Shown piece after piece: positions 8,214-17,730 of a stretch of 49,363 bases of DNA; the first letter of the stretch is position 1; the number at the start of each line of letters is the position of its first letter. The stretch spans positions 1 to 49,363 of the forward strand of contig JBDWGM010000063.1 of the NCBI GenBank assembly GCA_039975755.1, in the 5' to 3' direction. Made by a program: the position numbers and the translations under genes. Source of the DNA: JABSSA01 sp039975755 (GTDB lineage: Bacteria; Pseudomonadota; Alphaproteobacteria; Rhodobacterales; Rhodobacteraceae). The notes beneath the pieces were generated by a model. The model was given only the letters and a program-made list of their open reading frames with translations. It was not told the DNA's origin and did no database searches.

Positions 8214-10532
8214 GTGAAAAAGCTAACGTCAAGCCATTGGGGTGTTGGGGTCGCAACGGTTGAAGACAATCGCATCATAGCGATTGAAGGTCACGAGCGC
8301 GACCCTTCGGCGTCAGAGATTAATTTGAATATCCCAAGCAGCCTTCATGGCAAAGCCCGCGTTTTGCGCCCGGCCATTCGCAAAAGTTGGCTTGAAGGAA
8401 CACCAAAAGCTGTTCCCCGCGGGCGTGATAGCTTTGTTGAAGTCAGTTGGGACCAGGCGTTGGATCTGGTCGCGGCTGATTTTTCACGCATTCGCAACGA
8501 TCATGGGAATACATCTATTTTCGCAGGGTCTTATGGATGGGCCAGCGCGGGTCGCTTCCATCATGCGCAAAGCCAATTGAAACGGTTTTTGAACAGCCAA
8601 GGTGGGTTTGTTCGCTCTGAAGGAAATTACAGTTTTAACGCGGCGCTTGGTCTGATGCCCTTTATTGTTGGCCCTTACCGTCAACATATTGCCCAAGCAA
8701 CCCGTTGGTCGGTCATTGCAAAGCACAGTGATTTGGTTGTGATGTTTGGCGGCATGGCGTTGCGCAATACACAGGTCGGCGATGGCGGAATTTCCAAACA
8801 TCGCATGGCAGGCAACTTGAAGGATTGCGCAGACGCAGGTGTTCAATTCGTCAACATCAGCCCCTTGCGCAGCGATGCTGAGGATGTGTTGAAAGCCGAT
8901 TGGATGCCCGTTCAACCGGGCACAGACACAGCACTGATGATGGGATTGGCGCATACGCTGCTAACCGAAGGGCACATCGATACGGCGTTTTTGGAAACAC
9001 ACACAGTCGGGTTCGATGCGATAAAATCATACCTGTTGGGTGAGGAAGATGGACAAGCAAAAGACGCCGTTTGGGCTGCTGATTTAACAGGTCTTAGCCC
9101 CTTGGCGATCCAATCGCTTGCACGCCGGATGGCAGCGGGTCGGACCATGATCAGCGTGGCCGCTGGTGTGCAGCGCACTGATTTTGGTGAACAGCCGTTG
9201 TGGATGGCGGTTACCCTTGCTGCAATGCTTGGGCAGATCGGGCTGCCGGGCGGGGGCTATACCATCGGTTATGGTGTCAACGGAAACGTTGGCAATGTCG
9301 AACGGCCCTTTGCGTGGGGCGCCTTGTCCCAATTGACGAACCCGGTCGACGATTTCCTGCCCGTCGCAATGATCAGTGACATGTTGCTCAATCCCGGTGG
9401 GGCCTATCAATATCTTGGTGAAAATCGAAGATTCCCTGATGCGCGTTTGGTCTGGTGGGCAGGCGGGAACCCATTCCATCACCATCAAGATCTGAACCGT
9501 CTTCATCAGGCCTTTCAAACGCCCGAAACAGTCATCGTGAATGAGATGAATTGGACCGCTACGGCGCGGCACGCCGATATCGTTCTGCCGATTGCGGCCC
9601 CACAAGAGCGAGATGATTTTGGGGCTGGGCGTTCTGACAATGCTCTGGTCCCAATGCCCCGCTTGGTGACGCCGCCCGGCGATGCACGGATTGAATACGA
9701 CATTTTTACGGACCTTGCAGGTCGGCTTGGGACGGCGGACGCATTTTCCGAGGGTAAGACCAGTGATGAATGGTTGCGTGAGCTCTGGGAAACGACGCTT
9801 GAACGGGGTCAAGAACAGGGTATCGATTTGCCCGATTGGGATACGTTCGTTGCTGGCGACGTGATTGATATGCCCGACCCAAGGCCGAACCAGGTGTTTC
9901 TCGCTGATTTTCGTTCGGATCCAAAGGGTGCTGCCCTTCCCACACCAAGCGGCCGGATCGAGCTGTTCTCAGATGTCATTGCAGGGTTTGGGCTGCCCGA
10001 TTGTCCGGGGCGTGCTCATTGGATTGCGCCTCGTGACCGCGCCAACGATCCTGACAAGGAATTCCCGTTTGCGATGTTGTCGGGGCAGCCAAAAACGCGG
10101 CTACATAGCCAACTTGATAATGGGACCTATAGCCTCAGTCACAAAATCGCTGGACGTGAGCCTGTTTTGATTCATCCGGATGATGCTGTGGTAAGTGACA
10201 TCAAAGATGGTGATATAGTCGAAATATTCAACGCGCGGGGGCGATGCCTTGCCGGGGCAAAGGTCACAGACGAAATCATGCGAGGCTGCGTCTTTCTGTG
10301 GACGGGCGCGTGGTATGATCCAGACTTTAACGCGCCCCAAGCGCGTGACCGGCATGGCAATCCAAATGTTCTGACCCATGATTTGCGGACCTCATCGCTT
10401 ACCCAATCTCCTGCAGCACATTCGGCCATGGTTCAATTGCGCAAGTTTGATGGACCGTTGCCAGCCATAGAGGCCCACATCCCGCCATTTTTTGCAAACG
10501 ACGCTGCGTTGGAACAACCAGCACGTAAATGA
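8214..10532 (+). CDS. BisC-type molybdopterin oxidoreductase (S-/N-oxide reductase)
   Basis: A 772-residue DMSO-reductase-family enzyme. I chose the GTG at 8214 because it follows GGGGGATGGAG and starts at KKLTSSHWG, as in BisC/TorA; an upstream in-frame ATG at 8151 adds a non-conserved tail. There is no Tat signal and no N-terminal CxxC [4Fe-4S] motif, so it should be a cytoplasmic BisC-like enzyme. The GSYGWASAGRFHHA segment holds the serine expected to ligate Mo, and AGGNPFHHHQDLNRL and NEMNWTATARHADIVLP are bis-MGD-binding motifs. The C-terminal domain (about 640-760) is the molydopterin dinucleotide-binding fold. Relatives reduce biotin or methionine sulfoxide or amine N-oxides. Its position before an IclR gene and a hydantoinase cluster suggests a catabolic rather than repair role. 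Confidence 0.85.
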   Translation: MKKLTSSHWGVGVATVEDNRIIAIEGHERDPSASEINLNIPSSLHGKARVLRPAIRKSWLEGTPKAVPRGRDSFVEVSWDQALDLVAADFSRIRNDHGNTSIFAGSYGWASAGRFHHAQSQLKRFLNSQGGFVRSEGNYSFNAALGLMPFIVGPYRQHIAQATRWSVIAKHSDLVVMFGGMALRNTQVGDGGISKHRMAGNLKDCADAGVQFVNISPLRSDAEDVLKADWMPVQPGTDTALMMGLAHTLLTEGHIDTAFLETHTVGFDAIKSYLLGEEDGQAKDAVWAADLTGLSPLAIQSLARRMAAGRTMISVAAGVQRTDFGEQPLWMAVTLAAMLGQIGLPGGGYTIGYGVNGNVGNVERPFAWGALSQLTNPVDDFLPVAMISDMLLNPGGAYQYLGENRRFPDARLVWWAGGNPFHHHQDLNRLHQAFQTPETVIVNEMNWTATARHADIVLPIAAPQERDDFGAGRSDNALVPMPRLVTPPGDARIEYDIFTDLAGRLGTADAFSEGKTSDEWLRELWETTLERGQEQGIDLPDWDTFVAGDVIDMPDPRPNQVFLADFRSDPKGAALPTPSGRIELFSDVIAGFGLPDCPGRAHWIAPRDRANDPDKEFPFAMLSGQPKTRLHSQLDNGTYSLSHKIAGREPVLIHPDDAVVSDIKDGDIVEIFNARGRCLAGAKVTDEIMRGCVFLWTGAWYDPDFNAPQARDRHGNPNVLTHDLRTSSLTQSPAAHSAMVQLRKFDGPLPAIEAHIPPFFANDAALEQPARK

Positions 10533-10542
10533 GCAGGTCAAA

Positions 10543-11313
10543 ATGACGACAGAAAGACCCAAAGAACCCAAGGTCGATTCCACCCTATCCAAAGGGTTGC
10601 TTATTCTCGAGACCCTCGTTGAGGCTCAAACGGGCAAAGGCGTGACCGAATTGTCAAAGGAACTGGGGCTGACAAAATCGAATACGTTTCGTCTTTTGCA
10701 AACGTTGACGACACTTGGGTATGTTCAACACATGCCGGATAAATCCTATGCCGCGACGCTAAAGACGTGGCGTGTTGGGCGTGCTTCTGTCGAAAACCTA
10801 AGTTTGCGTACAATTGCGGGAGCAGAGTTAAGCTATTTGGCTCAAGAAACAGGTGAGACAGTTTATCTTGCCGTGCGCGAAAATTTCAACGTCGTCTATA
10901 TCGATAAGGTAGACAGCGAAAAACTGATCCGGTCTTGGAATTCCGTTGGCGGAACGGCTCCGTTGCATTGTGTTGGCACCGGCAAAGCGATCCTTGCTGT
11001 TGAGTTTGAAAAGTTGCGCGAAGACATTGGCGACAAGCTGACCTTTTACACGGACCGGACGATCACTGATATTACGGCGCTTGAGGCGGATGTCGCCCAA
11101 ACGCGAGCGCGCGGCTTTGCCTTTGACACAGGTGAATTCCGCCCGCGTATCCTAAGTTTTGGCGCCGCGATTACATTGCCAAACGGCGAAGCTGTTGGGG
11201 CATTGGGAATTTCGCTTCCGGATATCAATTTGCCAGAAGGTGGCCAAGAACGGTTTGGCAGCTTGGTTTCCCACGCTGCCAGAAGTGCGTCTGAAAAGTT
11301 AGGTCGCGGTTAG
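10543..11313 (+). CDS. IclR-family transcriptional regulator
   Basis: A 256-residue regulator. A winged HTH occupies about residues 14-75 (GVTELSKELGLTKSNTFRLL), followed by the GAF-like IclR effector domain (about 90-250) with the typical PLHCVGTGKAILA and FAFDTGEFRPRILSFGAAI segments. The ATG at 10543 has GAGCAGG six bases upstream and lies 10 bases after the molybdoenzyme stop, so the two are probably co-transcribed. It is the only regulator in the catabolic cluster and likely controls it in response to a pathway metabolite; several dyads (8101-8127, 11757-11777, 11808-11819) are candidate binding sites. The gene converges tail to tail on the rhodanese gene, leaving two bases between them. 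Confidence 0.9.
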   Translation: MTTERPKEPKVDSTLSKGLLILETLVEAQTGKGVTELSKELGLTKSNTFRLLQTLTTLGYVQHMPDKSYAATLKTWRVGRASVENLSLRTIAGAELSYLAQETGETVYLAVRENFNVVYIDKVDSEKLIRSWNSVGGTAPLHCVGTGKAILAVEFEKLREDIGDKLTFYTDRTITDITALEADVAQTRARGFAFDTGEFRPRILSFGAAITLPNGEAVGALGISLPDINLPEGGQERFGSLVSHAARSASEKLGRG

Positions 11314-11315
11314 GC

Positions 11316-11720
11316 TTAGGGTTTCTTTTCGGCCTGCTCCACTGGACCACCTTGTTTTTCCCACGTGGAAAACCCTTCTTTCAGATGCGCGGCTTTAAAC
11401 CCCATATCCTGCAGTGTGGCTGTCGTGATGGCTGACCGCCAGCCAGATGCGCAATGGAATACAAACTTTTTGTCCTCTTGCGCGAAGATCTCTTTAAAAT
11501 ACGGGCTGTCGGGGTCCACCCAAAATTCGATCATTCCGCGTGGAGCATGAAAGCTGCCCGGAATAAACCCGCTGCATTGGCGTTCACGCACATCACGAAT
11601 ATCTACGACAACAACATTTGGGTCGTCGAGCATCGCAATCAGATCACTGGTTTCAATCTCTTCGATACGATCACGGGCATCTGCTACCATTTGTGCGGAT
11701 GACATTTTCAGCTTAGCCAT
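11316..11720 (-). CDS. single-domain rhodanese-like sulfurtransferase
   Basis: A 134-residue protein with one rhodanese domain (about residues 20-128). The active-site loop is HCASGWRS with Cys90 as the persulfide-forming residue; VVVDIRDVRE and KEGFSTWEKQGG are the flanking conserved motifs. There is no signal peptide, so it is cytoplasmic. It is transcribed away from the FAD oxidase gene and shares a 112-base divergent promoter region with it. Its sulfur donor and acceptor are unknown; its placement inside the cluster may hint that the degraded substrate contains sulfur, in keeping with a sulfoxide-reductase-like enzyme nearby, but that is speculation. Confidence 0.88.
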   Translation of the reverse strand: MAKLKMSSAQMVADARDRIEEIETSDLIAMLDDPNVVVVDIRDVRERQCSGFIPGSFHAPRGMIEFWVDPDSPYFKEIFAQEDKKFVFHCASGWRSAITTATLQDMGFKAAHLKEGFSTWEKQGGPVEQAEKKP

Positions 11721-11756
11721 AGAGACACCTCTGTGTTGGTATGCGGAACAAGTATT

Positions 11757-11777
11757 TCAAATATTGACACGATTTGA
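11757..11777. promoter_or_regulatory. inverted repeat in the divergent promoter, overlapping a -35-like box
   Basis: TCAAAT and ATTTGA form 6-bp arms around nine bases that include TTGACA (11764-11769), a good -35 match for plus-strand transcription; the -10 (about 11787) is weak. A regulator bound here could control both the rhodanese and the FAD oxidase/hydantoinase genes. Confidence 0.4.
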
Positions 11778-11807
11778 GTCGTAGGGCAACTTTGCCAAGA
11801 CGTATCA

Positions 11808-11819
11808 GGACTCGAGTCC
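11808..11819. promoter_or_regulatory. perfect 12-bp palindrome before the FAD oxidase gene
   Basis: GGACTCGAGTCC ends 13 bases before the ATG at 11833, next to the GGGGAAA ribosome-binding region. It could be an operator or form a short hairpin near the start of translation. Confidence 0.35.
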
Positions 11820-11832
11820 GGGGAAAAAGCAA

Positions 11833-13107
11833 ATGACACAGCATGATGCGATTTCGCTTTGGGATGCCTCCGCAAAAGAGCAAGATTACCAAGCGCCAAT
11901 GACTGCTGATAACATTGTCGATGTGGCAATCGTGGGGGGTGGGTTTACTGGTCTGTCCACTGCATTACATTGCACTGGAAAGGGGTTGTCGGCCCACGTG
12001 CTTGAAGCAGAGAAAATCGGCTTTGGGGGGTCAGGCCGCAATTGCGGCCTAGTGAACGCCGCCCTTTGGTTGCCACCGCAAAAGGTTCGCGAAAAGCTTG
12101 GTCAAACCTATGGTCCGCGCTTTATCAAAAGGTTCGGAAGCGGGCCGGACTATGTGTTTTCACTGATCGAGAAGCACCAAATTCGGTGCGAGGTTACACG
12201 TACGGGAACGATCCATGCCGCCCATGGGCCAAGCGGTTTTGTTGACCTGCAAGAGCGTCACAAAGAATGGCAACGCCTGGGTGAGCCGGTAGACTTGTTC
12301 AACCGCGAAGAAATCGCGGACATGATTGGCACCGATCACTTTCATGGCGGCCTTGTTGATAATCGCTGTGGGACGATCAATCCAATGGGATATTGCCGTG
12401 GTCTTGCCCGTGTCGCGATCGCCGCAGGCGCGCAGATCAGCACCGGGGTTCGTGCAACCAAGCTCATTCGGGATGGCGATCTGTGGAAGGTTGAAACGAA
12501 TGAAGGCGTTGCAACAGCCAAAGCCGTTGTTTTGGGGACGAATGCGTATACGGATGACCTGTGGCCTGATCTGAATCGAGTATTCACCAAGATCAACTAT
12601 TTCCAATTGGCCGCCAAACCGTTGGGACCTGAGGCGGATCATATCCTGCCGGACAAACAGGGGCTTTGGGACACGGGTCAGATCATGTTCAACATTCGAC
12701 GTGATGCATTTAATCGGCTCTTGGTCGGGTCCATGGGCAAAGTGATTGGCAGCAAAGATCGCGGTCTTTCACACCGTTGGGCACAAAAGCAGATTGCCCG
12801 AATTTTCCCAACGCTTGGCCAGGTCGCGTTTGACGAGGCATGGACGGGGCAAATTGCCATGACGCCTGACCACCTTCCGCGGATTTATGAGCTTGAAACA
12901 AATCTGTTTACGCCCATAGGGTACAACGGACGGGGCATTACAACGGGTACGATGTTTGGTGAAACGATGGCTGGCCTTTTGACTGGCGTAGATCGGTCGG
13001 ATCTGCCGCTGCCGATGACAGAGTTAAGCGTGGCAAAGTCGGGGGCCATCATGTCACGGGTTTACCAATCAGCGTTTACAGCCAACCAAGTGTTAAAGGC
13101 GATCTAA
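11833..13107 (+). CDS. FAD-dependent amine/amino-acid oxidase (DAO family, PuuB-like)
   Basis: A 424-residue flavoprotein with the Rossmann FAD motif VAIVGGGFTGLSTALH (about residues 31-46) and the GFGGSGRNCGLVN segment seen in gamma-glutamylputrescine-oxidase and sarcosine-oxidase-like proteins. The C-terminal FAD-contact region is PIGYNGRGITTGTMFG. Such enzymes oxidise C-N bonds of secondary amines or amino acids to imines, with O2 or another acceptor. It is the first gene of a tight plus-strand operon, with only three bases before hyuA. A product of hydantoin opening such as an N-substituted amino acid would be a logical substrate, and the RidA protein at the cluster end could hydrolyse the imine. 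The substrate itself is not readable. Confidence 0.82.
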   Translation: MTQHDAISLWDASAKEQDYQAPMTADNIVDVAIVGGGFTGLSTALHCTGKGLSAHVLEAEKIGFGGSGRNCGLVNAALWLPPQKVREKLGQTYGPRFIKRFGSGPDYVFSLIEKHQIRCEVTRTGTIHAAHGPSGFVDLQERHKEWQRLGEPVDLFNREEIADMIGTDHFHGGLVDNRCGTINPMGYCRGLARVAIAAGAQISTGVRATKLIRDGDLWKVETNEGVATAKAVVLGTNAYTDDLWPDLNRVFTKINYFQLAAKPLGPEADHILPDKQGLWDTGQIMFNIRRDAFNRLLVGSMGKVIGSKDRGLSHRWAQKQIARIFPTLGQVAFDEAWTGQIAMTPDHLPRIYELETNLFTPIGYNGRGITTGTMFGETMAGLLTGVDRSDLPLPMTELSVAKSGAIMSRVYQSAFTANQVLKAI

Positions 13108-13110
13108 ACC

Positions 13111-15198
13111 ATGACATCTATCATTAACCGTGTCGGCGTTGATATTGGCGGCACATTCACAGATGTGGCCCTGGACCATGCGGATGGGTTGGCGACCTGT
13201 AAGGTTTTGACGAATTATGGACAGCCGGAACAGGCTATTCTGGATGGCATCCAAATTGCGGCGGACAAGGCTGGCGTTGCGCTTGGCGATATTGGCCAAG
13301 TGATCCATGGCACGACCCTTGTCACCAACGCGCTGATCCAACGGCGCGGCGCAAAACTGGCGTTTATCACAACCGAAGGGTTTCGGGACGTTATTGAAAT
13401 GCGTTCGGAAAACCGGTTTGAGCAATATGACCTGAACCTGACGCTTCCCAAACCCATGGTCCCGCGAGAAGATCGATTTACGTTGAATGAACGGATGGGC
13501 CCCAAGGGCGAAGTACTGCTTGGGCTTGATCCGGCTGAAGTCGGCGCAATGGTGAAGACCATTCTGGACGGCGATTTTGAAGCTGTCGCCATCGGCCTAA
13601 TGCATTCTTATGCCAATGACGCACACGAGCTGCAGATGGCAGAGGCTTTGCGTGCAGCGGCACCTGATCTGTCGATTTCACTGTCTTCGGTTATTTCGCC
13701 ACAGATGCGGGAATTGCCGCGATTTAACACGGTGATTGCCAACGCCTATGTGCAGCCGCAAGTCGCGGATTATCTGGGTCGTTTGGTCAACCGTCTTGGG
13801 GACGCGGGCGTAGATGCTCCAGTGTTCTTATTGCATTCCGGTGGTGGATTGATTTCGGTAGATGTGGCGTCGGAACAGCCTGTGCGGCTTCTTGAATCGG
13901 GGCCAGCGGGTGGGGCCATTTTTGCGGCTGACTTTGCGCGTGGTCATGGGTTGGACAGCGTGTTGTCGTTCGACATGGGTGGGACCACTGCAAAGATCTG
14001 TTTGATCGAAGATGGCGCACCAAAGACCGCAAACACGTTTGAGGTCGCGCGCACATACCGGTTCAAAAAGGGATCGGGCATGACCGTTTCAACCCCCGTG
14101 GTCGAAATGGTTGAAATTGGCGCAGGTGGCGGATCAATCGCATCAATCGACACTTTGGGACGTATTCAGGTTGGGCCACGATCGGCTGGGTCAGAACCCG
14201 GGCCTGCCTGCTATGGGCGTGGCGGGGATGAACCGACTGTGACAGATGCCAACCTGATTTTGGGGCGATTGGACCCCGACAATTTTGCGGGCGGGGCGAT
14301 CCCGCTGTCCGCGCAGGCGTCAGAAGATGCGATTGATTCAAAGCTGGCTTCAACCTTGCAGATGGCTGCGTCAGATGCTGCTTTTGGCGTGACTGAAATG
14401 GTTGATGAAAACATGGCCAATGCCGCGCGTGTTCATACCGTTGAAAACGGACGCGATATTGAACATTTCACGATGATCGGTTTCGGCGGCGGCGCACCTT
14501 TGCATGCGTGTCGGTTGTGCGAAAAACTGGGGATCAACGAATTGATCATCCCCCCCGGCGCAGGTGTTGGATCGGCGATTGGTTTCCTCAAAGCGCCCTT
14601 CAGCTATGAGGCCACGCGCGGGTTGTTCCAACGTTTAGATGATTTCGATCCAAACGCCGTGAATGACGCCCTTGCCGAGTTGAAATCAGAAGCAGAGGCA
14701 TTTGTCAGTGCCGGCGCAAAGGATGCGGCAACGACGACGCAGCTGACAGCATTCATGCGATATTCGGGCCAAGGCTGGGAAATCCCGGTGGCGTTTCCAT
14801 ACAAGCCATTCGCAAACGGGGATCGCGCCGAAATCCTCAAGGCGTTTGAAGCGGCCTATCATCGGTTGTTCGGGCGGATTATTGATGGGCTCGCGGTTGA
14901 AATTACCAACTGGTCTTTGGTTGTGGCCTCGGTTCTGCCTGCAACACCAGCCGTTGAACGTCACGCAAATGGGGCGTCTGTCGCATCTCTGCGGACCCGA
15001 CAATTCTTTGACGCGGCATTGCGCAAAACCGTTGATGCGCAAGAAGTTGATCGCGCCGCGATGGGAGCAGGTCATGCCGTAGAAGGGCCAGCTGTCATCA
15101 TTGAAAGTGAAACAACAACAATCGTGACCTCTGGATTCCGAGCCGTTGGCCAAGGCGACGGTAGCTTGCGCTTGATCCGTAAAGGAGACAACACATGA
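13111..15198 (+). CDS. hyuA: hydantoinase/oxoprolinase subunit A (HyuA)
   Basis: A 695-residue protein with the Hydant_A_N domain starting at GVDIGGTFTDVALD (phosphate-binding loop of the ASKHA ATPase fold), the hydantoinase_A core (HGTTLVTNALIQRRG, ARVHTVENGRDIEHF, FGGGAPLHACRL) and a C-terminal beta-rich domain. It is the full length for the family. With HyuB it catalyses ATP-dependent opening of 5-membered cyclic amides (N-methylhydantoin, 5-oxoproline); relatives carboxylate ketones such as acetone or acetophenone. The stop overlaps the hyuB ATG (ATGA), as expected for two subunits made in equal amounts. No acetone-carboxylase gamma subunit is present, which favours the hydantoinase reading. 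Confidence 0.92.
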   Translation: MTSIINRVGVDIGGTFTDVALDHADGLATCKVLTNYGQPEQAILDGIQIAADKAGVALGDIGQVIHGTTLVTNALIQRRGAKLAFITTEGFRDVIEMRSENRFEQYDLNLTLPKPMVPREDRFTLNERMGPKGEVLLGLDPAEVGAMVKTILDGDFEAVAIGLMHSYANDAHELQMAEALRAAAPDLSISLSSVISPQMRELPRFNTVIANAYVQPQVADYLGRLVNRLGDAGVDAPVFLLHSGGGLISVDVASEQPVRLLESGPAGGAIFAADFARGHGLDSVLSFDMGGTTAKICLIEDGAPKTANTFEVARTYRFKKGSGMTVSTPVVEMVEIGAGGGSIASIDTLGRIQVGPRSAGSEPGPACYGRGGDEPTVTDANLILGRLDPDNFAGGAIPLSAQASEDAIDSKLASTLQMAASDAAFGVTEMVDENMANAARVHTVENGRDIEHFTMIGFGGGAPLHACRLCEKLGINELIIPPGAGVGSAIGFLKAPFSYEATRGLFQRLDDFDPNAVNDALAELKSEAEAFVSAGAKDAATTTQLTAFMRYSGQGWEIPVAFPYKPFANGDRAEILKAFEAAYHRLFGRIIDGLAVEITNWSLVVASVLPATPAVERHANGASVASLRTRQFFDAALRKTVDAQEVDRAAMGAGHAVEGPAVIIESETTTIVTSGFRAVGQGDGSLRLIRKGDNT

Positions 15199-16841
15199 CC
15201 CCGTCTGCAATTGATTATCAAATCATGTGGAACCGGTTGATTGCGGTTGTCGAAGAACAAGCGACAACATTAATCCGCACGGCGTTCTCAACCTCGGTCC
15301 GAGAGGCTGGCGATCTGTCAGCAGGTCTGTTCGACCGCCAAGGCCGAATGATTGCGCAAGCCGTGACGGGCACGCCGGGACACGTGAATGCAATGGCTGA
15401 AAGCGTGACACATTTTGTGCGCGAAATCGGATCGCAGAACATCTTTGAAGGCGATGTTTTCATCACCAATGATCCTTGGCTTGGAACAGGGCATTTACAT
15501 GACATCACCGTTGTTTCGCCGACGTTTCGGGACGGGGTGCATGTCGGGTTTTTCGCCTGTACGGCGCATGTCGTGGATATTGGTGGGCGGGGCTTTGGAC
15601 CTGATGCAAACGAAGTCTATGAAGAAGGTCTGCTGATCCCGATAATGAAATTCGCGGAACGCGGCGTGGTTGCCCAAGATCTTATACGGATCGTGCGTGC
15701 AAACGTTCGAGAACCTGATCAGATGGTAGGCGATATGTATTCGCTTGCCGCGTGTAACGAGGCAGGCGACCGCCGGTTGCAATCCATGATGGGCGAATTC
15801 GGTATCGCCACTCTGGATGGTTTGTCCGATTTCGTGATCGAAACAAGCCGTAAGGCGACACATGCGGCCATTGCGGCCGTGCCTGATGGTACGTTCAAAC
15901 ACAGCATGCAGGTTGATGGCTATGATGATCCTGTATTGATGGCCGTTCAATTGGATATTGTTGGCGACACGATAAAAGCGGACTTTAACGGGACATCAGG
16001 GATGAGCCGTTTTGGTGTGAATGTCCCAGAGGTCTATACCCGCGCCTATGCCTGTTATGGTCTGAAATGCGCAATTGCACCCCAAGTGCCAAACAATTCA
16101 GGGTCATTGGAACCGTTTGTCATCACAGCGCCTGAAGGGTGTATTTTGGCGGCAAAACGACCTGCGCCTGTTTCCGTGCGCCACGTTATTGGGCATTTGG
16201 TTCCAGATGTCGTGTTGGGCGCGTTGCATCAGGCGTTGCCAGATACTGTCCCTGCCGAAGGCGCCAGTGCGCTGTGGAACATCCAAATCTCGGCGCGGTC
16301 AAGCGAGCCGGACAGTGAATTGCGCAATGTAGAAGTTTTGATGTTCAATTCGGGCGGCACAGGTGCACGCCCTGCATTTGATGGTCTGTCAGCGACCGCT
16401 TTTCCATCCGGTGTGTCCACGATGAGCGTCGAGGCGACGGAACATGTGGGCCCAATCACCGTCTGGCGCAAAGATCTGCGTGAAGGATCTGGCGGGGCTG
16501 GGGCATTACGCGGTGGCCTTGGACAAACAATCGAGATTGAACCACGCGAAGGGTATGATTTCTATTTCAACGCCATGTTTGATCGCGTCAAAAACCCTGC
16601 ACGCGGGCGTGACGGCGGCAACATGGGGCAACCAGGCCGGGTTGAACTGGCAGACGGAACAGAGCTACGTAGTAAGGGACGCCAGCTTGTGAAAAATGGC
16701 CAACGCTTGAAACTAAGTTTGCCGGGCGGCGGCGGATATGGGGATGCCAAGAAAAGAGCGCGTGATGACATTGCTGCTGATATACGCGCGGGGCTTGTGA
16801 CACCCGAACAGGCCAAGAATGATTATGGATTTGAAGGATAA
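15195..16841 (+). CDS. hyuB: hydantoinase/oxoprolinase subunit B (HyuB)
   Basis: A 548-residue hydantoinase_B protein. The N-terminus (YQIMWNRLIAVVEEQATTLI) and the segments TGTPGHVNAMAES, FITNDPWLGTGHLHDITV and LSLPGGGGYGDAKKR are hallmarks of the family. It contributes the hydrolytic site, with HyuA providing ATP-dependent activation. Length is normal and there is no sign of damage. It overlaps hyuA by four bases and lies three bases before the dehydrogenase gene, so it is in the middle of a single transcript. The exact cyclic amide is not determined by sequence. Confidence 0.92.
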   Translation: MTPSAIDYQIMWNRLIAVVEEQATTLIRTAFSTSVREAGDLSAGLFDRQGRMIAQAVTGTPGHVNAMAESVTHFVREIGSQNIFEGDVFITNDPWLGTGHLHDITVVSPTFRDGVHVGFFACTAHVVDIGGRGFGPDANEVYEEGLLIPIMKFAERGVVAQDLIRIVRANVREPDQMVGDMYSLAACNEAGDRRLQSMMGEFGIATLDGLSDFVIETSRKATHAAIAAVPDGTFKHSMQVDGYDDPVLMAVQLDIVGDTIKADFNGTSGMSRFGVNVPEVYTRAYACYGLKCAIAPQVPNNSGSLEPFVITAPEGCILAAKRPAPVSVRHVIGHLVPDVVLGALHQALPDTVPAEGASALWNIQISARSSEPDSELRNVEVLMFNSGGTGARPAFDGLSATAFPSGVSTMSVEATEHVGPITVWRKDLREGSGGAGALRGGLGQTIEIEPREGYDFYFNAMFDRVKNPARGRDGGNMGQPGRVELADGTELRSKGRQLVKNGQRLKLSLPGGGGYGDAKKRARDDIAADIRAGLVTPEQAKNDYGFEG

Positions 16842-16844
16842 ATC

Positions 16845-17591
16845 ATGACCGATAAACCAATTGCCCTTGTTACGGGTGCCGCTCAGGGTATTGGCCTTGC
16901 GTGCGCAGAAGCACTGACCGAAGACGGCTACGACGTGATTTTGTCGGACATTAACGCCGATGGTGTGGTTGCGGCGGCTGAAAAGCTGGGTGGTTCTGCG
17001 ATTACCTGTGACATGGGTGAGCGTGATCAAATCGACGCGATGTTCGCGACGATTGCCGCCGATCACGGCCCAATAAGCGCGTTGGTGAACAATGCAGGCG
17101 TCGCCATGCCCGGTGATTTTTTAACATACGATGTCGATACGTTTCAAAAGGTTATCGACATCAACCTACGCAGTGTTTTCATCGCGACACAATTGGCCGC
17201 CCGTGTGATGGTGGAACATAAAATCGCAGGGGCTATCGTTAATATGTCGTCGATCAACGCCCAAGTCGCGATCCCGGCGATCCCCGCCTATTGCGCGTCC
17301 AAAGGTGGAGTGATGCAACTGACCAAGGTCGCCGCACTGGCATTGGCCAAAGACAACATTCGCGTCAATGCTGTTGGTCCCGGGTCCATCGATACTGCGA
17401 TGATGGCAGGTGTGAACGCGAACCCTGAAGCCTTTAAGGCGGCCATGTCGCGCACACCTTTGGGTCGCGCTGGAGACGCGCGTGAAATCGGTGATGTTGT
17501 TGCGTTCCTGTGTTCCAAGAAATCAAGCTATATCACAGGTGAAACCATCTATGTTGACGGCGGCCGTCTTGGTCTGAATTACACCTGTTAA
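16845..17591 (+). CDS. short-chain dehydrogenase/reductase (classical SDR)
   Basis: A 248-residue NAD(P)-dependent oxidoreductase. The cofactor motif TGAAQGIG is at residues 10-17, NNAG at 82-85, the catalytic Ser in VNMSSINAQ and Tyr149/Lys153 in AYCASKGG, with the C-terminal TGETIYVDGG. D35 in ILSDINADG after beta-2 favours NAD(H) over NADP(H). A GAAGGA Shine-Dalgarno sequence overlaps the end of hyuB, so it belongs to the same operon. It probably oxidises or reduces a hydroxyl or carbonyl on the pathway substrate. Similar SDRs accompany hydantoinase-type clusters, but the substrate is unknown. Confidence 0.88.
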   Translation: MTDKPIALVTGAAQGIGLACAEALTEDGYDVILSDINADGVVAAAEKLGGSAITCDMGERDQIDAMFATIAADHGPISALVNNAGVAMPGDFLTYDVDTFQKVIDINLRSVFIATQLAARVMVEHKIAGAIVNMSSINAQVAIPAIPAYCASKGGVMQLTKVAALALAKDNIRVNAVGPGSIDTAMMAGVNANPEAFKAAMSRTPLGRAGDAREIGDVVAFLCSKKSSYITGETIYVDGGRLGLNYTC

Positions 17592-17730
17592 CGACACCGG
17601 ACATGCCAAAATACCCAGCCTCCTAAGCCGCTTGGCAATCTGATCCCGTTGGCTTTTGGGCAGAACCTTGCGAAAAATCGATTGGTCGCCGTGCGACGCT
17701 GTGCAAAATTGCGGACGATATGACTTAAAA

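Noticed and set aside
9084..9812. 242-codon open frame antisense to the molybdoenzyme gene
   Set aside because: It lies fully inside a well-supported BisC-type gene and its translation has no family features.
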